Shown here: positions 8,731 through 17,407 of the stretch, piece by piece
Layout of the letters: each line of letters starts with the position of its first letter
Numbering within the stretch: position 1 is the first letter of the stretch
Origin: Bacteroidota bacterium
Lineage (GTDB): Bacteria; Bacteroidota; Ignavibacteria; OLB7
NCBI GenBank assembly: GCA_018266795.1
Contig: JAFDZV010000026.1
Span: forward strand, 22,941-86,940
Direction: 5' to 3'
DNA: 64,000 nucleotides
Notes under the pieces: generated by a model
Databases searched by the model: none
What the model was told of the DNA's origin: nothing
Seen by the model: the letters and a program-made list of their open reading frames with translations, nothing else
Position numbers and translations under genes: made by a program

Positions 8731-9681
8731 ATGATCGCATTCACGGACGTCCGCAAGCAGTACGAGAACCACGCCGCGCTGAACGGCGTGACCCTGAACG
8801 TGGAGGAAGGCACGCTCTGCGTGCTGCTGGGCCCGAGCGGCTGCGGGAAGACTACCCTGCTCCGAACAGTGAACCGTCTGGTGGACCCCACATCGGGAAC
8901 GATCACCGTAAACGGGCGCGACATCCGGAACGAAAACCCGGTTGAGCTGCGCAGGGGAATCGGCTACGCCATTCAGAGCGTGGGACTGTTTCCGCACCGC
9001 ACCGTTGCGGAGAACATCGCGACCACGCCCGATCTTCTGGGAATGCCCAGGGCAAGCGTGAGCGCCCGGGTTGACGAGCTGCTTGGGATGATGAAACTGG
9101 ATCCCGCACGCTATCGCGGGCGATACCCCGCGGAGCTCTCCGGGGGCGAGGCGCAGCGCGTGGGCGTGGCGCGCGCGCTGGCTGCCGACCCGCCGATCCT
9201 GCTGATGGATGAGCCGTTCGGCGCCGTGGACCCGATCAATCGCGCCGCGATACGATCCGAGTTTCTGGAACTGCAGCGCCGGCTGCGCAAAACCATCCTC
9301 TTCGTCTCGCACGACATCCAGGAGGCGATACTCCTCGCAGACCGGATCACGCTGATGCGCAACGGAGCGATAGAACAGCACGGCACTCCGGCGGAAGTGG
9401 TGGGCTCACCAGCTTCGCCGTTCGTGGAGGAGTTCTTCGGCAGCGACCGGCAGATGCTGTTGCTGGAGACTCTGCGTGCAGCCGATACGGCAACGCCCGA
9501 AGCGCTGCATGCCGGAGCACCCACGATCGCGTACGGCAGCTCGCTGCGGGATGCTCTGCTCCGCCTGCTTGCAGACGGGGCTCCCTCGGTAACCGTGCTC
9601 GATGCGAACGGAGCGGCGATGGGGGGCGTCACCGTCGATTCCATCCAGCGCCATCTGGCAGCACGGGGGGAAATGCGATGA
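8731..9681 (+). CDS. Osmoprotectant ABC importer, ATP-binding subunit
   Basis: This 316-residue nucleotide-binding subunit energises uptake of quaternary amines such as glycine betaine, choline or a related compatible solute (OpuC/YehX type). It carries Walker A GPSGCGKT (34-41), ABC signature LSGGEAQ (136-142) and Walker B ILLMDEPFGAVDP with the D-loop. A C-terminal stretch of about 70 residues resembles a single CBS-type regulatory unit (SVTVLDANGAAMGGV). OpuC-class ATPases often have such CBS domains as ionic-strength sensors. The start at ATG 8731 follows a 150-base divergent promoter region. The stop overlaps the next gene by four bases (ATGA), marking a tight operon. Confidence 0.92.
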   Translation: MIAFTDVRKQYENHAALNGVTLNVEEGTLCVLLGPSGCGKTTLLRTVNRLVDPTSGTITVNGRDIRNENPVELRRGIGYAIQSVGLFPHRTVAENIATTPDLLGMPRASVSARVDELLGMMKLDPARYRGRYPAELSGGEAQRVGVARALAADPPILLMDEPFGAVDPINRAAIRSEFLELQRRLRKTILFVSHDIQEAILLADRITLMRNGAIEQHGTPAEVVGSPASPFVEEFFGSDRQMLLLETLRAADTATPEALHAGAPTIAYGSSLRDALLRLLADGAPSVTVLDANGAAMGGVTVDSIQRHLAARGEMR

Positions 9682-10346
9682 GCGTCCTCCAGTTCCTGCA
9701 GGAGTACGACACGAGTCTGTTGATTGCGCTGGCGGAGCATGTGCGAATGATCGCGATCGCACTGGCCATCGCCACGCTCGCGGGCGTTCCGCTCGGCGTC
9801 TGGGGAACGCGCAACAGCCGCGCGGGAGGCATCGTGCTCGCGTTCGCGAACGTGATTCAGACGATACCGAGCATCGCGCTGTTCGGATTGATGATCCCGG
9901 TACTCGCGCTGGTGAACCGGGGCATCGGAACATTCCCCGCCATCATCGCGCTGGTGCTCTATGCGCTGCTGCCCATCGTCCGCAACACCATGGTATCGCT
10001 CCTCGGCATTCCGCACGCAACAGTGGATGCCGCCCGTGGCCTGGGGATGACCGAAGGGGAGATTTTCCGGCATGTGATGCTGCCGCTTGCTCTGCCCGGC
10101 ATCGTCTCGGGTATCAGGATCGCGGCAACGATGAGCGTGGGCGTGGCGGCAGTGGCGGCCTTCATCGGCGCCGGCGGCATGGGGCACTTCATCCTGCGCG
10201 GGATCCAGACAACGTGGCCGATGATGACGATCGCAGGCGCCGTTGGAAACGCCCTGCTGGCGCTCATCGTTGAACTGTTGCTGGAGTGGGTGGAGCGCGC
10301 GCTCACGCCGCGCGGTGTTCGAATCGCAGCGGAGCGACCGGCATGA
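9678..10346 (+). CDS. Osmoprotectant ABC importer, permease 1
   Basis: A 222-residue integral inner-membrane subunit with about six hydrophobic segments. The cytoplasmic coupling motif DAARGLGMTEGEIFRHVMLPLALPGIVSG is the EAA loop, the family mark of binding-protein-dependent permeases. It overlaps both the ATPase gene and the second permease gene by ATGA. OpuCB-, YehW- and YehY-type permeases have this size, and two different permeases in the operon fit the heterodimeric membrane core of OpuC/Yeh systems. Confidence 0.9.
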   Translation: MSVLQFLQEYDTSLLIALAEHVRMIAIALAIATLAGVPLGVWGTRNSRAGGIVLAFANVIQTIPSIALFGLMIPVLALVNRGIGTFPAIIALVLYALLPIVRNTMVSLLGIPHATVDAARGLGMTEGEIFRHVMLPLALPGIVSGIRIAATMSVGVAAVAAFIGAGGMGHFILRGIQTTWPMMTIAGAVGNALLALIVELLLEWVERALTPRGVRIAAERPA

Positions 10347-10978
10347 GTACGTTCTTCGCCTATATCGCGGACAACGCGGGTGCGATCGGCATTGCGATCG
10401 CACAGCATATCGGCATCGTGGCAGCGGCGCTTGCCGTGGCGGTTCCCATCGGGATCGCTTCCGGCATCGCGCTTGCCCACGCGCGCAGCCGCGCCGCACG
10501 AACGGCGGTCTTCTACCTGCTCGGGCTGGGGCAGACCATCCCCTCGCTCGCACTGCTCGCGCTTGCCGTGGGCCTGCTGGGCGTCGGGCTGCTTCCGGCG
10601 GTCGTTGCGCTGCTCCTGTACGCCATCCTTCCGATTGCACGCAACGCGTGCACCGGCGTTCAGGCGGTCCCGGAGGCGACCCGCGACGCCGCACGCGGGC
10701 TGGGAATGACCAACATGCAGATCATCCGCCGCGTCGAGCTTCCTCTCGCACGGCCGTTCATCATCGCCGGCCTGCGAACGGCGACGGTGGTCACCATCTC
10801 CTCCTGCGCGCTCGCCTCGCTGATCGGAGCCGGAGGCCTTGGAGACTTCATCTTCATCGGCATCAGTCTCTTCAAGCCGGAGGCAATGTTTGCCGGCGCA
10901 ATTCCCACCGCCGTGCTCGCGCTCGCCGCCGACTGGTTTCTCGGGCGCTGGGCGGCCCGCGGCCACGCCGTACGGTAA
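10343..10978 (+). CDS. Osmoprotectant ABC importer, permease 2
   Basis: The second permease, 211 residues from MSTFFAYIADN, has the EAA loop DAARGLGMTNMQIIRRVELPLARPFIIAG and several alternating hydrophobic segments. It is paralogous to permease 1 and overlaps it by four bases. Together they should form the membrane channel, with the ATPase on the cytoplasmic face and the downstream lipoprotein as the substrate receptor. The substrate cannot be told from the permeases alone. Confidence 0.9.
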   Translation: MSTFFAYIADNAGAIGIAIAQHIGIVAAALAVAVPIGIASGIALAHARSRAARTAVFYLLGLGQTIPSLALLALAVGLLGVGLLPAVVALLLYAILPIARNACTGVQAVPEATRDAARGLGMTNMQIIRRVELPLARPFIIAGLRTATVVTISSCALASLIGAGGLGDFIFIGISLFKPEAMFAGAIPTAVLALAADWFLGRWAARGHAVR

Positions 10979-11052
10979 TCAGAATCGAAACGGACGCCGG
11001 CCGGGTTGCCGCCGCAGCCGTTCACGATACTCGAACCAACCTCCTCCGATCG

Positions 11053-11973
11053 GTGAAGACATTGCAGAACATTCATCGCCTGCTCATCGCCCTCCTTCCG
11101 CTGGCCGGACTCTCCTGCTCGCGGGGAGACACGATCGTAGTGGGCGCGAAGGCGTTCAGCGAGGGTTATATCCTCGGGCACATGGCGGTGCTGGTTCTCC
11201 GGCACGACGGGTTCGATGTGGATGAACAGTTCGGCCTTGCTACAACGGCGATGCGGAGCGCACTGGAGACGGGGCAGATCGATCTCTACTACGAGTATAC
11301 CGGCACCGCCTACACGGTCTATGCGAAGGGCACGGACCAATCCGTGATGACGGACTCCGCACGTGTGCTGGACGCGGTTCGCCGCTTCGACAGCACACAG
11401 CATGGCCTGATCTGGCTTGCGCCCATTCCCTTCAACGACACGTATGCGCTGCTGATGCGGAAGGACGCCTCGGCCCGGGAGCGTCTGGCCACGCTTACGG
11501 ATCTGGCATCCGCGATCAACGCGGGACGGGATCTGAAGGTGGGAGTGGATGCGGAGTTCTACGAGCGCCCCGATGGATGGAAGGCTCTCGCGGCGCGCTA
11601 CGGATTTCCGGAGCGGAACATTGTGAAGCTGGATGCGGGATTGATCTACGATGCCCTGGCCGCCGGCAAGATCGACATCGGCATGGGCTACTCCACCGAC
11701 GGCCAGATAGCGGCGTTGAACCTGATTGCGCTCGAGGATGATCGCCGGTTCTTTCCGGCGTACAATCCCGCCGCCGTGGTGCGGGCGGAATTGCTGGCGC
11801 GGCAGCCCGGTGTACGCGCCTCGCTGGAACGGCTCAATCGCATCGTCACACCCGAAGCGATCCGGGCGCTCAACGCGGAGGTGGCCATGCAGCATCACGA
11901 TCCGCGCAAGGTGGCGGAGCGCTGGCTGCGCGAGAAGGGAATGCTGGGGCCTGCTGCGCCGCAGGCGCGGTAG
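11053..11973 (+). CDS. Osmoprotectant-binding lipoprotein
   Basis: This substrate-binding component, about 306 residues, starts at a GTG (VKTLQNIHRLL); a TTG nine bases on is an alternative, and no ATG fits. A lipoprotein signal ends with the lipobox LAGLSC, so the protein should be acylated and membrane-anchored. The mature protein belongs to the OpuAC/OsmF family: VVGAKAFSEGYILGHM at the start, then DLYYEYTGTAYTVY, where aromatic side chains line the quaternary-amine pocket, and the second-lobe DIGMGYSTDGQI. It lies 74 bases after permease 2 in the same operon and converges on glgA. Confidence 0.9.
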   Translation: MKTLQNIHRLLIALLPLAGLSCSRGDTIVVGAKAFSEGYILGHMAVLVLRHDGFDVDEQFGLATTAMRSALETGQIDLYYEYTGTAYTVYAKGTDQSVMTDSARVLDAVRRFDSTQHGLIWLAPIPFNDTYALLMRKDASARERLATLTDLASAINAGRDLKVGVDAEFYERPDGWKALAARYGFPERNIVKLDAGLIYDALAAGKIDIGMGYSTDGQIAALNLIALEDDRRFFPAYNPAAVVRAELLARQPGVRASLERLNRIVTPEAIRALNAEVAMQHHDPRKVAERWLREKGMLGPAAPQAR

Positions 11974-11990
11974 GTGCCCGCGGCTCCACT

Positions 11991-13454
11991 CTACCCTGCC
12001 AGCCCATCGTACAGAGCCAGGTACTGCATCACCTGCACCTCCCACGAATAATTCTTCGCCATCCCGTTCAGCATCAACCGCTCCCACGCAGGCTTGTTGT
12101 GCCACAGCTCCGTTGCGGACCGCATCCCCCAGAACAGGCCATCGGGTGTGAAGTGGTCGAACACGAAGCCGGTTCCCTCGCCCGTTGCCGTATCGAACTG
12201 CTGCACCGTATCGGCCAGCCCGCCTGTTCTGCGAACTACCGGCACGGTGCCGTAGCGCAGGCTGTAGATCTGATTGAGGCCGCATGGTTCGAAGCGCGAC
12301 GGCATCAGGAAGATGTCGCTCCCGGCTTCGATCAGATGGGCCAGCTCGTTCTGAAAGCCCCGGTAGAAACAGACCCGGCCATGGAAGTCGTGCTGCAGGC
12401 CGGTGAAGAAGTCCTCGTACCGCGGCTCGCCGCTCCCGAGCACGGCAAGGCGTACGTTGGTTGCAGCAAGGAAGGGGCGCAGGATGTCGAAGAAGAGATC
12501 GAATCCCTTCTGCCCGGTCAGGCGGGAGACGATGCCGAGCAGGGGCGCATCGGAGTCGTAGGTGAGATTGATCCTTCCAAGGAGATACTTCTTGTTCTCC
12601 TCCTTCCAGCTCAGCTCCTCCGCCGAATAGGGATACGGTATCCAGACGTCGCACTCCGGGCTCCACTCGTTGTAGTCAACACCGTTTACGATGCCGTGCA
12701 GCGCATTACCGCGCCAGCGAAGGAAGTCCTGGAGCCCCGAGCCAAACTCCGGCGTCTGGATCTCGCGCGCATACGTCACGCTCACCGTGGTCAGCAGGTC
12801 GGCGTAGAAGATCCCGGTCTTCATGAAGTTCACGATGCCGTCGCGCAGATCCTCCGCGCTGAACATCTCCCGATAATTCCCCAGCCCAAGATGCTCGATG
12901 GCCTTGGAGGAGAATACTCCCTGATAGGCGATGTTGTGGATGGTCAGCACGGTACGGCTTCGCTCGAACAGTTCGTCCCACTTGTAGACGGTCTTCAGAT
13001 AGAGCGGCACCAGCGCGGTCTGCCAGTCGTTGCAGTGAAACACATCCGGGCTCCACCCCATGTGCTGGCAGCACTCAATGGCCGCCCTCGAGAGAAGGGC
13101 GAAGCGAAGGTACTCGTCCTCGTGATCGGTGTACACCGTACCACGGTGGTAGAGCCGGGGACAGTCCACCAGATAGAGATCGACATCCGAATCGTGGAGC
13201 TTCGTGGTCACCACATCGAACGTAACGGCATCGCCGCCGAAGTCGATGGTGAGATTCCGAAGGAAGTCCACGCGGTGGAATCGGCCGTTCGATACGTCGA
13301 TGGTGGAATAGAGAGGCATGAAGACGCGGATGTCGTTTCCGGCCTGCCCGACATATCGCGGAAGGGCCCCGGAAACGTCGGCGAGGCCGCCGGTCTTGGC
13401 GTACGGCGCAATCTCGGAGGAGATGAAACAGATACGGCGTCCGGACATCGGCAT
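11991..13454 (-). CDS. glgA: Glycogen synthase (ADP-glucose type)
   Basis: This GT5-family retaining glucosyltransferase extends alpha-1,4-glucan from ADP-glucose in the cytoplasm. Its 487 residues are typical of GlgA. The N-terminal sugar-nucleotide loop KTGGLADV (20-27) and HCNDWQTALVP identify the family, and the catalytic C-terminal half shows VSRLTGQKGFDL and PSRFEPCGLNQIYSLRYGTVPVVRRTGGLADTV with the E-x7-E pattern. The start is at MPMSGRR (MSGRR six bases in is possible). The gene stands alone, with no glgB, glgC or glgP within the window, and converges on the osmoprotectant operon. Confidence 0.95.
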   Translation of the reverse strand: MPMSGRRICFISSEIAPYAKTGGLADVSGALPRYVGQAGNDIRVFMPLYSTIDVSNGRFHRVDFLRNLTIDFGGDAVTFDVVTTKLHDSDVDLYLVDCPRLYHRGTVYTDHEDEYLRFALLSRAAIECCQHMGWSPDVFHCNDWQTALVPLYLKTVYKWDELFERSRTVLTIHNIAYQGVFSSKAIEHLGLGNYREMFSAEDLRDGIVNFMKTGIFYADLLTTVSVTYAREIQTPEFGSGLQDFLRWRGNALHGIVNGVDYNEWSPECDVWIPYPYSAEELSWKEENKKYLLGRINLTYDSDAPLLGIVSRLTGQKGFDLFFDILRPFLAATNVRLAVLGSGEPRYEDFFTGLQHDFHGRVCFYRGFQNELAHLIEAGSDIFLMPSRFEPCGLNQIYSLRYGTVPVVRRTGGLADTVQQFDTATGEGTGFVFDHFTPDGLFWGMRSATELWHNKPAWERLMLNGMAKNYSWEVQVMQYLALYDGLAG

Positions 13455-13521
13455 GACTGTCTGTGTGAGGAAGGGATTCGGTACGGCGTGCCCCGAACAA
13501 CTGTGGAGCGAAGCCCGCGTA

Positions 13522-13559
13522 AGCGGCTGGCGCGCCTCGGAGCGGCTGGCGCGCCTCGG
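13522..13559. repeat. 19-bp tandem duplication
   Basis: Two perfect adjacent copies of AGCGGCTGGCGCGCCTCGG lie upstream of glgA. Confidence 0.9.
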
Positions 13560-14188
13560 AGCCAATGATAAGGGTTTCCGGCAGAACGCCTGTCCGGGTT
13601 GACGAAGCGGAGTTCGATTGCGGGTGACGTGCAGGGAGTGGCGGATACAGCACGCGCCCCGGTCTCTCGGGGCGCGTGAACACTTCACTTCGTGCGTGGC
13701 GAGTATGGTTCTCTTCGGGTTCTCATCAACGGCTGCAGCCAAGAACAGCCGCCTCTCTCTTCCTCTCACTTCAGTGGATGCCGCAACATCGGTGCCTGTT
13801 ATTCCGATCTCGTCTCTCGTTCATCTGTTGCGGACCATTCACTGAACGTCGTATCAACCTCTCCGGTTCTCTCTCTACTCCTTCACATCGACACGGTGAT
13901 ATCTCTCATCCGTATATCCATCTATTTCGTTCACTCTGCATTTGCATTCCGTTCAACCTCCGGTGCCTCGAGCGTGCACTCACGATGCACCGGTTTCGTT
14001 TCATCGAATCACTCTGCTGTCAATTCCCGTTCATCGTGTCCCGGGCCGGTATACCGATTCGCGGAGGCGGTCGGCATCGCCCGTTCTCATCATCGGATTA
14101 TCATCCGTTCATCTCACCGTCAGTCTCTGCGGCGATTGCCTCGCGCTCTCCGCCTGCATTGCCTTCAACCGCACATGCCTACCAATGG

Positions 14189-14263
14189 TTAGTACGTAAT
14201 GATCGCGATGCAAAGCCACGCGAGTACGGCCGAGATCACACATGTGACAAATGACCTGTTCAT
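14189..14263 (-). CDS. Small predicted membrane peptide (24 aa)
   Basis: A 24-codon ORF starts MNRSFV and ends IAIITY. A perfect AGGAGG ribosome binding site (14269-14274) stands five bases before the ATG. After a short charged start, residues 5-23 form one hydrophobic segment with two Cys and one Trp, so a single-span membrane peptide is predicted. It lies inside the otherwise gene-free, purine-rich (minus strand) region. I recognise no family. It could be a toxin-like or stress-related small membrane protein, or a chance ORF; the ideal binding site argues for translation. Confidence 0.5.
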   Translation of the reverse strand: MNRSFVTCVISAVLAWLCIAIITY

Positions 14264-14388
14264 AATAGCCTCCTTTACTTCACCATCGGTTTACGTTGCC
14301 TTCGCTTCGATCCTCTTCACGCTCGTCGTGCATCTATTGACAACCTCATGCGTCCCGTGTGACCCCTGCTCACTCCCCGCTTCACTGC

Positions 14389-14409
14389 GCTTTGTCTAAT
14401 TAACAAAGC
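14389..14409. promoter_or_regulatory. Inverted repeat GCTTTGT-N7-ACAAAGC
   Basis: A perfect 7-bp dyad with a 7-base A/T-rich centre lies 126 bases upstream of the small membrane-peptide ORF. It could be an operator or a weak terminator; no T-tract follows. Confidence 0.45.
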
Positions 14410-14560
14410 TGTTGCGCTTTTGTTACACCGGGGATGATTTTCTACCCTCCGCATCACCACGCCATCCTCGTCCCTGGTTGGGCCGCCGCCCTGGAGCCCG
14501 CCTCAATGAAGGGCTTCACGTCGCATGAGAAATCCGTTCATCGTTTCGCATCTGCCGGAT

Positions 14561-14576
14561 GTTATGACAGCATAAC
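14561..14576. promoter_or_regulatory. Inverted repeat GTTATG-ACAG-CATAAC
   Basis: A perfect 6-bp dyad in the pyrimidine-skewed intergenic region. It is operator-like; its role is unknown. Confidence 0.4.
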
Positions 14577-14691
14577 GACAACAAACGCTTAACCTGCCAA
14601 CCCCGCTTCGTGCATTCTCCTCGCTTCCCCCTGCCTGCCCACTCTGTTCGCTTAGTGCCGCCATCGCGCCATCGGTTCCCGCTGCGTTCAT

Positions 14692-14708
14692 CGTGACGCT
14701 TCGTCACG
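14692..14708. promoter_or_regulatory. Inverted repeat CGTGACG-CTT-CGTCACG
   Basis: A perfect 7-bp dyad with a 3-base centre in the same region. It could be an RNA hairpin or an operator. Confidence 0.4.
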
Positions 14709-15056
14709 CATGCAACATCCCGTTCGCCGAAGCACAGCACTCCTACCGGCGCGCATGCACCGAAGTGCTCATTGCACGGAGGCCGATCGATGCATCTCCG
14801 GGTTCAAAGAACTGTCTTGCTATATGACCGTTCAAAGGGCCTCGAGGTCACGGCCTGCATTCCTATCAGACGAATAAATTCTCATGTGCAACGGATACGA
14901 AGCTGCCGGCGTTCCGGATGCCGGACGGGCCGCCTCCGTTGCAACCGAATGGTAATGGAGCGAAGGGGAACAATTATTTCCTTGGTTGTTCAATCGCGGC
15001 TTCGTTAATTCGCAGCCCGAGATTTTGGAATCAAATCCCAACAGGAGACAGCACAC

Positions 15057-15119
15057 ATGATTCAGTACACACTCACCCAGCCGATCGCTCTTCCGTTTGC
15101 GACCCGCTTCGCGGAGTAA
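15057..15119 (+). CDS. Leader peptide (20 aa) of ABC exporter operon
   Basis: A 20-codon ORF encodes MIQYTLTQPIALPFATRFAE. A strong ribosome binding site AGGAG (15043-15047) lies nine bases before the ATG. The ORF is followed within 45 bases by a hairpin (15163-15192) and then an intrinsic terminator (15234-15264), and next on the same strand is a heterodimeric ABC exporter operon. This order (leader ORF, alternative hairpins, terminator, exporter) is that of ribosome-mediated attenuators such as bmrB-bmrC-bmrD of Bacillus subtilis. The peptide itself resembles nothing I recognise. An independent small peptide gene is the alternative. Confidence 0.5.
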   Translation: MIQYTLTQPIALPFATRFAE

Positions 15120-15162
15120 CTGCGCGTTGTTGTTTGCTGTTTCGATGACACTGTAAACACTC

Positions 15163-15195
15163 GGCCGCAGGGAGCTCCAGCAACCCGCGGCCTTG
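15163..15195 (+). promoter_or_regulatory. Anti-antiterminator hairpin / antiterminator strand
   Basis: GGCCGC(A)GGG (15163-15172) can pair with CCCGCGGCC (15184-15192), giving nine base pairs with one bulged A and an 11-base loop. The 3' part, CCGCGGCCTTG (15185-15195), can instead pair with 15231-15243, giving eleven pairs with a two-base bulge and one G-U. That pairing would occupy the 5' arm of the terminator at 15234. The two pairings exclude each other. Confidence 0.5.
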
Positions 15196-15233
15196 GTATT
15201 GTAGCCCGTCATATCGGGCATACATGAATTCAA

Positions 15234-15264
15234 GAAGCCGTGGGTGCACAACGCCCACGGCTTC
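15234..15264 (+). terminator. Intrinsic terminator in exporter leader
   Basis: A perfect 11-bp stem, GAAGCCGTGGG / CCCACGGCTTC, with a 9-base loop is followed by TGTGTTTCT. It lies between the 20-codon leader ORF and the ABC exporter genes, so termination here would prevent their expression. Confidence 0.75.
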
Positions 15265-15518
15265 TGTGTTTCTGCCCATCAGCAAGGGCGCCCCCGAACA
15301 GGCGGGCAATGATAACCAGCACAGCCTCCCGGAAAACGGGCGTGGACGATCGGCCTCGACAGGCGATTCCCATCGGTACCGCATCGGGCCTGCGGCCTGC
15401 AGGTCGTTCGGTACACGGCATCGGGAACAACCGGGCCGCCGCATGATGTCATGACCCAACATGAACGTGCGCCGTGTATCCGCATTCGCGGAACATCGGC
15501 GCAGAATGGATTCATCGC

Positions 15519-17261
15519 ATGAACATGCAATTGAAACGATACGGAGCTCTGCTCTTCAGATACCTGCGCCCGCAGTGGCGCCGGGCGCTGGTGCTGGCGA
15601 TTCTGGTGGTGGCCAACATCGCGTTGCAGCTTCTCAGCCCGCAGCTCCTTCGAACCTTCATCGATTCGGCACTTGCCGGCGGCGTTACCTCCGGATTGAT
15701 CGGGCTTGCCCTCGCCTTCCTGGCGGTTGGCTTCAGCCAGCAGATCTTCTCCGTACTGGCCACCTACATCGGCACCGATGTTGGATGGACCGCCACGAAC
15801 AAGCTTCGCGTGGACCTGGCGGAGCATTGCCTGGCACTGGACATGGGCTTCCACAACGAGCGCACGCCGGGCGAGCTCATCGAGCGGATCGATGGCGACA
15901 TCACCGCCCTCTCCAATTTCTTCTCGCAGTTCGTGATCAAGATCGCCGGCAGCGTGCTGATGATCGGCGGGATACTGGTGGTGCTGACTATCGAGAATCG
16001 CCTGCTTGGCCTGGTGCTCGCCGGCTATGCGATACTCTCGCTCTTCGCGCTCAACTCCAGCCGCGAGATCGCCGTGAAGGCAACGGCGGAGGAACGAGAG
16101 TCCACCGCGGCACTCTTCGGATTCGTCGAGGAACGTCTGGCCGGCATCGACGATATCCGCGCGAACGGCGGCGGCGCGTTCACGCTCCGCAAGTTCTACG
16201 AGCTATCGCAGCACCTGCTCACGGCCGGACGCCGTGCCTGGATCAAGCACTCGCTGATGTGGGTGATCGTGGTTGGCCTCTTCACCGTGGGCGACCTCCT
16301 CTCGCTCGGCTTCGGCATCTACCTGTTCGGACAGCACCTGATCACGATCGGAACGGTGTATCTCTTCTTCCAGTACACGCAGATCATGGCGGACTTCGTG
16401 GACGAGCTCACGCATCAGCTGCAGGACATGCAGAAGGCGGGTGCAAGCATCGGCCGCGTGCAGGAGTTGCTGAGCACGACCAACCGGATGGTGGACGGCG
16501 AAGGGACAGCAATTCCCGACGGGCCGCTGGGCGTGGAGTTCGAGAAGCTGACCTTCGCATATGGAGAGGCAACGATTCTGAAGGATCTCTCCTTCTCCCT
16601 CCGGCCCGGCACGGTGCTGGGGCTGCTGGGGCGCACGGGAAGCGGCAAGACCACGCTCACGCGCATGCTCTTCCGGTTGTACGATCCGGTATCCGGCTCC
16701 ATCCGGATCTCCGGCGTGGACCTGCGCGATACCCGCCTGGAGCACGTACGGCAGCGCATCGCCATGGTGACGCAGGAGGTGCAGTTGTTCCACGCATCGG
16801 TGCGCGACAACCTCACCTTCTTCAACCGCGATGTCACGGACCAGCGCATCCTTGCAGTGATCGGGGAGCTGGGTCTCGATGAATGGTTCCGCGCGCTTCC
16901 GAACGGGCTGGATACGATGCTCGGTGCCGGCGGAAGCGGGATCTCCGCGGGCGAGGCGCAGTTGCTTGCGTTCGTGCGGGTGTTCCTCCGCAATCCCGGC
17001 CTCGTGATTCTGGACGAGCCGTCCTCACGGATGGATCTCGCAACGGAACGATTGCTGGAACGTGCCATGCACCGGCTGTTGAAGGGGCGCACGGCGATCA
17101 TCATCGCGCACCGGCTCTCCACGGTGCGGCGTGCGGACGAGATCATGATCCTGGATCACGGAACGATTCAGGAGCACGGCAACCGTGCGGGCCTTGCCGA
17201 TGATCCCTCCTCGCGTTTCTCGGCGCTCCTCCAGACGGGGATGGAACATATGGCGGCCTAG
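15519..17261 (+). CDS. ABC exporter half-transporter A (heterodimer)
   Basis: A 580-residue type IV (B-family) ABC half-transporter starting at MNMQLKRYG (MQLK two codons on is possible). Residues 1 to about 320 form the six-helix membrane domain; the rest is the nucleotide-binding domain. Walker A is GRTGSGKT (about 371-378). The ABC signature is degenerate, ISAGEAQ (475-481) in place of LSGGQ, while Walker B keeps the catalytic glutamate, LDE with E500, and the H-loop AHRLST is intact. The partner (17408-19195) has the opposite changes, so the two should form a heterodimer with one working and one degenerate ATP site. The substrate is unknown; drug, lipid or peptide export are all compatible. 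An attenuator-like leader lies upstream. Confidence 0.88.
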   Translation: MNMQLKRYGALLFRYLRPQWRRALVLAILVVANIALQLLSPQLLRTFIDSALAGGVTSGLIGLALAFLAVGFSQQIFSVLATYIGTDVGWTATNKLRVDLAEHCLALDMGFHNERTPGELIERIDGDITALSNFFSQFVIKIAGSVLMIGGILVVLTIENRLLGLVLAGYAILSLFALNSSREIAVKATAEERESTAALFGFVEERLAGIDDIRANGGGAFTLRKFYELSQHLLTAGRRAWIKHSLMWVIVVGLFTVGDLLSLGFGIYLFGQHLITIGTVYLFFQYTQIMADFVDELTHQLQDMQKAGASIGRVQELLSTTNRMVDGEGTAIPDGPLGVEFEKLTFAYGEATILKDLSFSLRPGTVLGLLGRTGSGKTTLTRMLFRLYDPVSGSIRISGVDLRDTRLEHVRQRIAMVTQEVQLFHASVRDNLTFFNRDVTDQRILAVIGELGLDEWFRALPNGLDTMLGAGGSGISAGEAQLLAFVRVFLRNPGLVILDEPSSRMDLATERLLERAMHRLLKGRTAIIIAHRLSTVRRADEIMILDHGTIQEHGNRAGLADDPSSRFSALLQTGMEHMAA

Positions 17262-17304
17262 CGGCCGGAACGGCACTGCAGCAGAAGACGATGCGGCGTG
17301 CAGC

Positions 17305-17334
17305 GCGCGGACGGCCGCCGCGCGGACGGCCGCC
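17305..17334. repeat. 15-bp tandem duplication
   Basis: Two perfect adjacent copies of GCGCGGACGGCCGCC in the 146-base gap between the two exporter genes. Confidence 0.85.
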
Positions 17335-17407
17335 GCTGCGGGGCCGGCGCATGCGCTCCGGCGGCGTTCGACGAAAACATGCGGAATGAACGTTTGAAGA
17401 ACGAACC

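Larger units (their letters stand above)
13455..15056. other. Long pyrimidine-skewed region without standard genes
   Basis: About 1.6 kb with no conventional gene. From roughly 13730 to 14760 the plus strand is strikingly rich in C and T (runs such as CTCTCTCTTCCTCTCAC), so a minus-strand transcript would be purine-rich. GC content drops relative to the flanks. The stretch holds a 19-bp tandem repeat, a short membrane-peptide ORF and several perfect dyads, listed separately. Longer open frames here have no family resemblance. Confidence 0.6.

Noticed and set aside
15181-15264. Known riboswitch or 6S/tmRNA in the exporter leader
   Set aside because: No conserved core of these families is visible; the structures fit a simple attenuator better.
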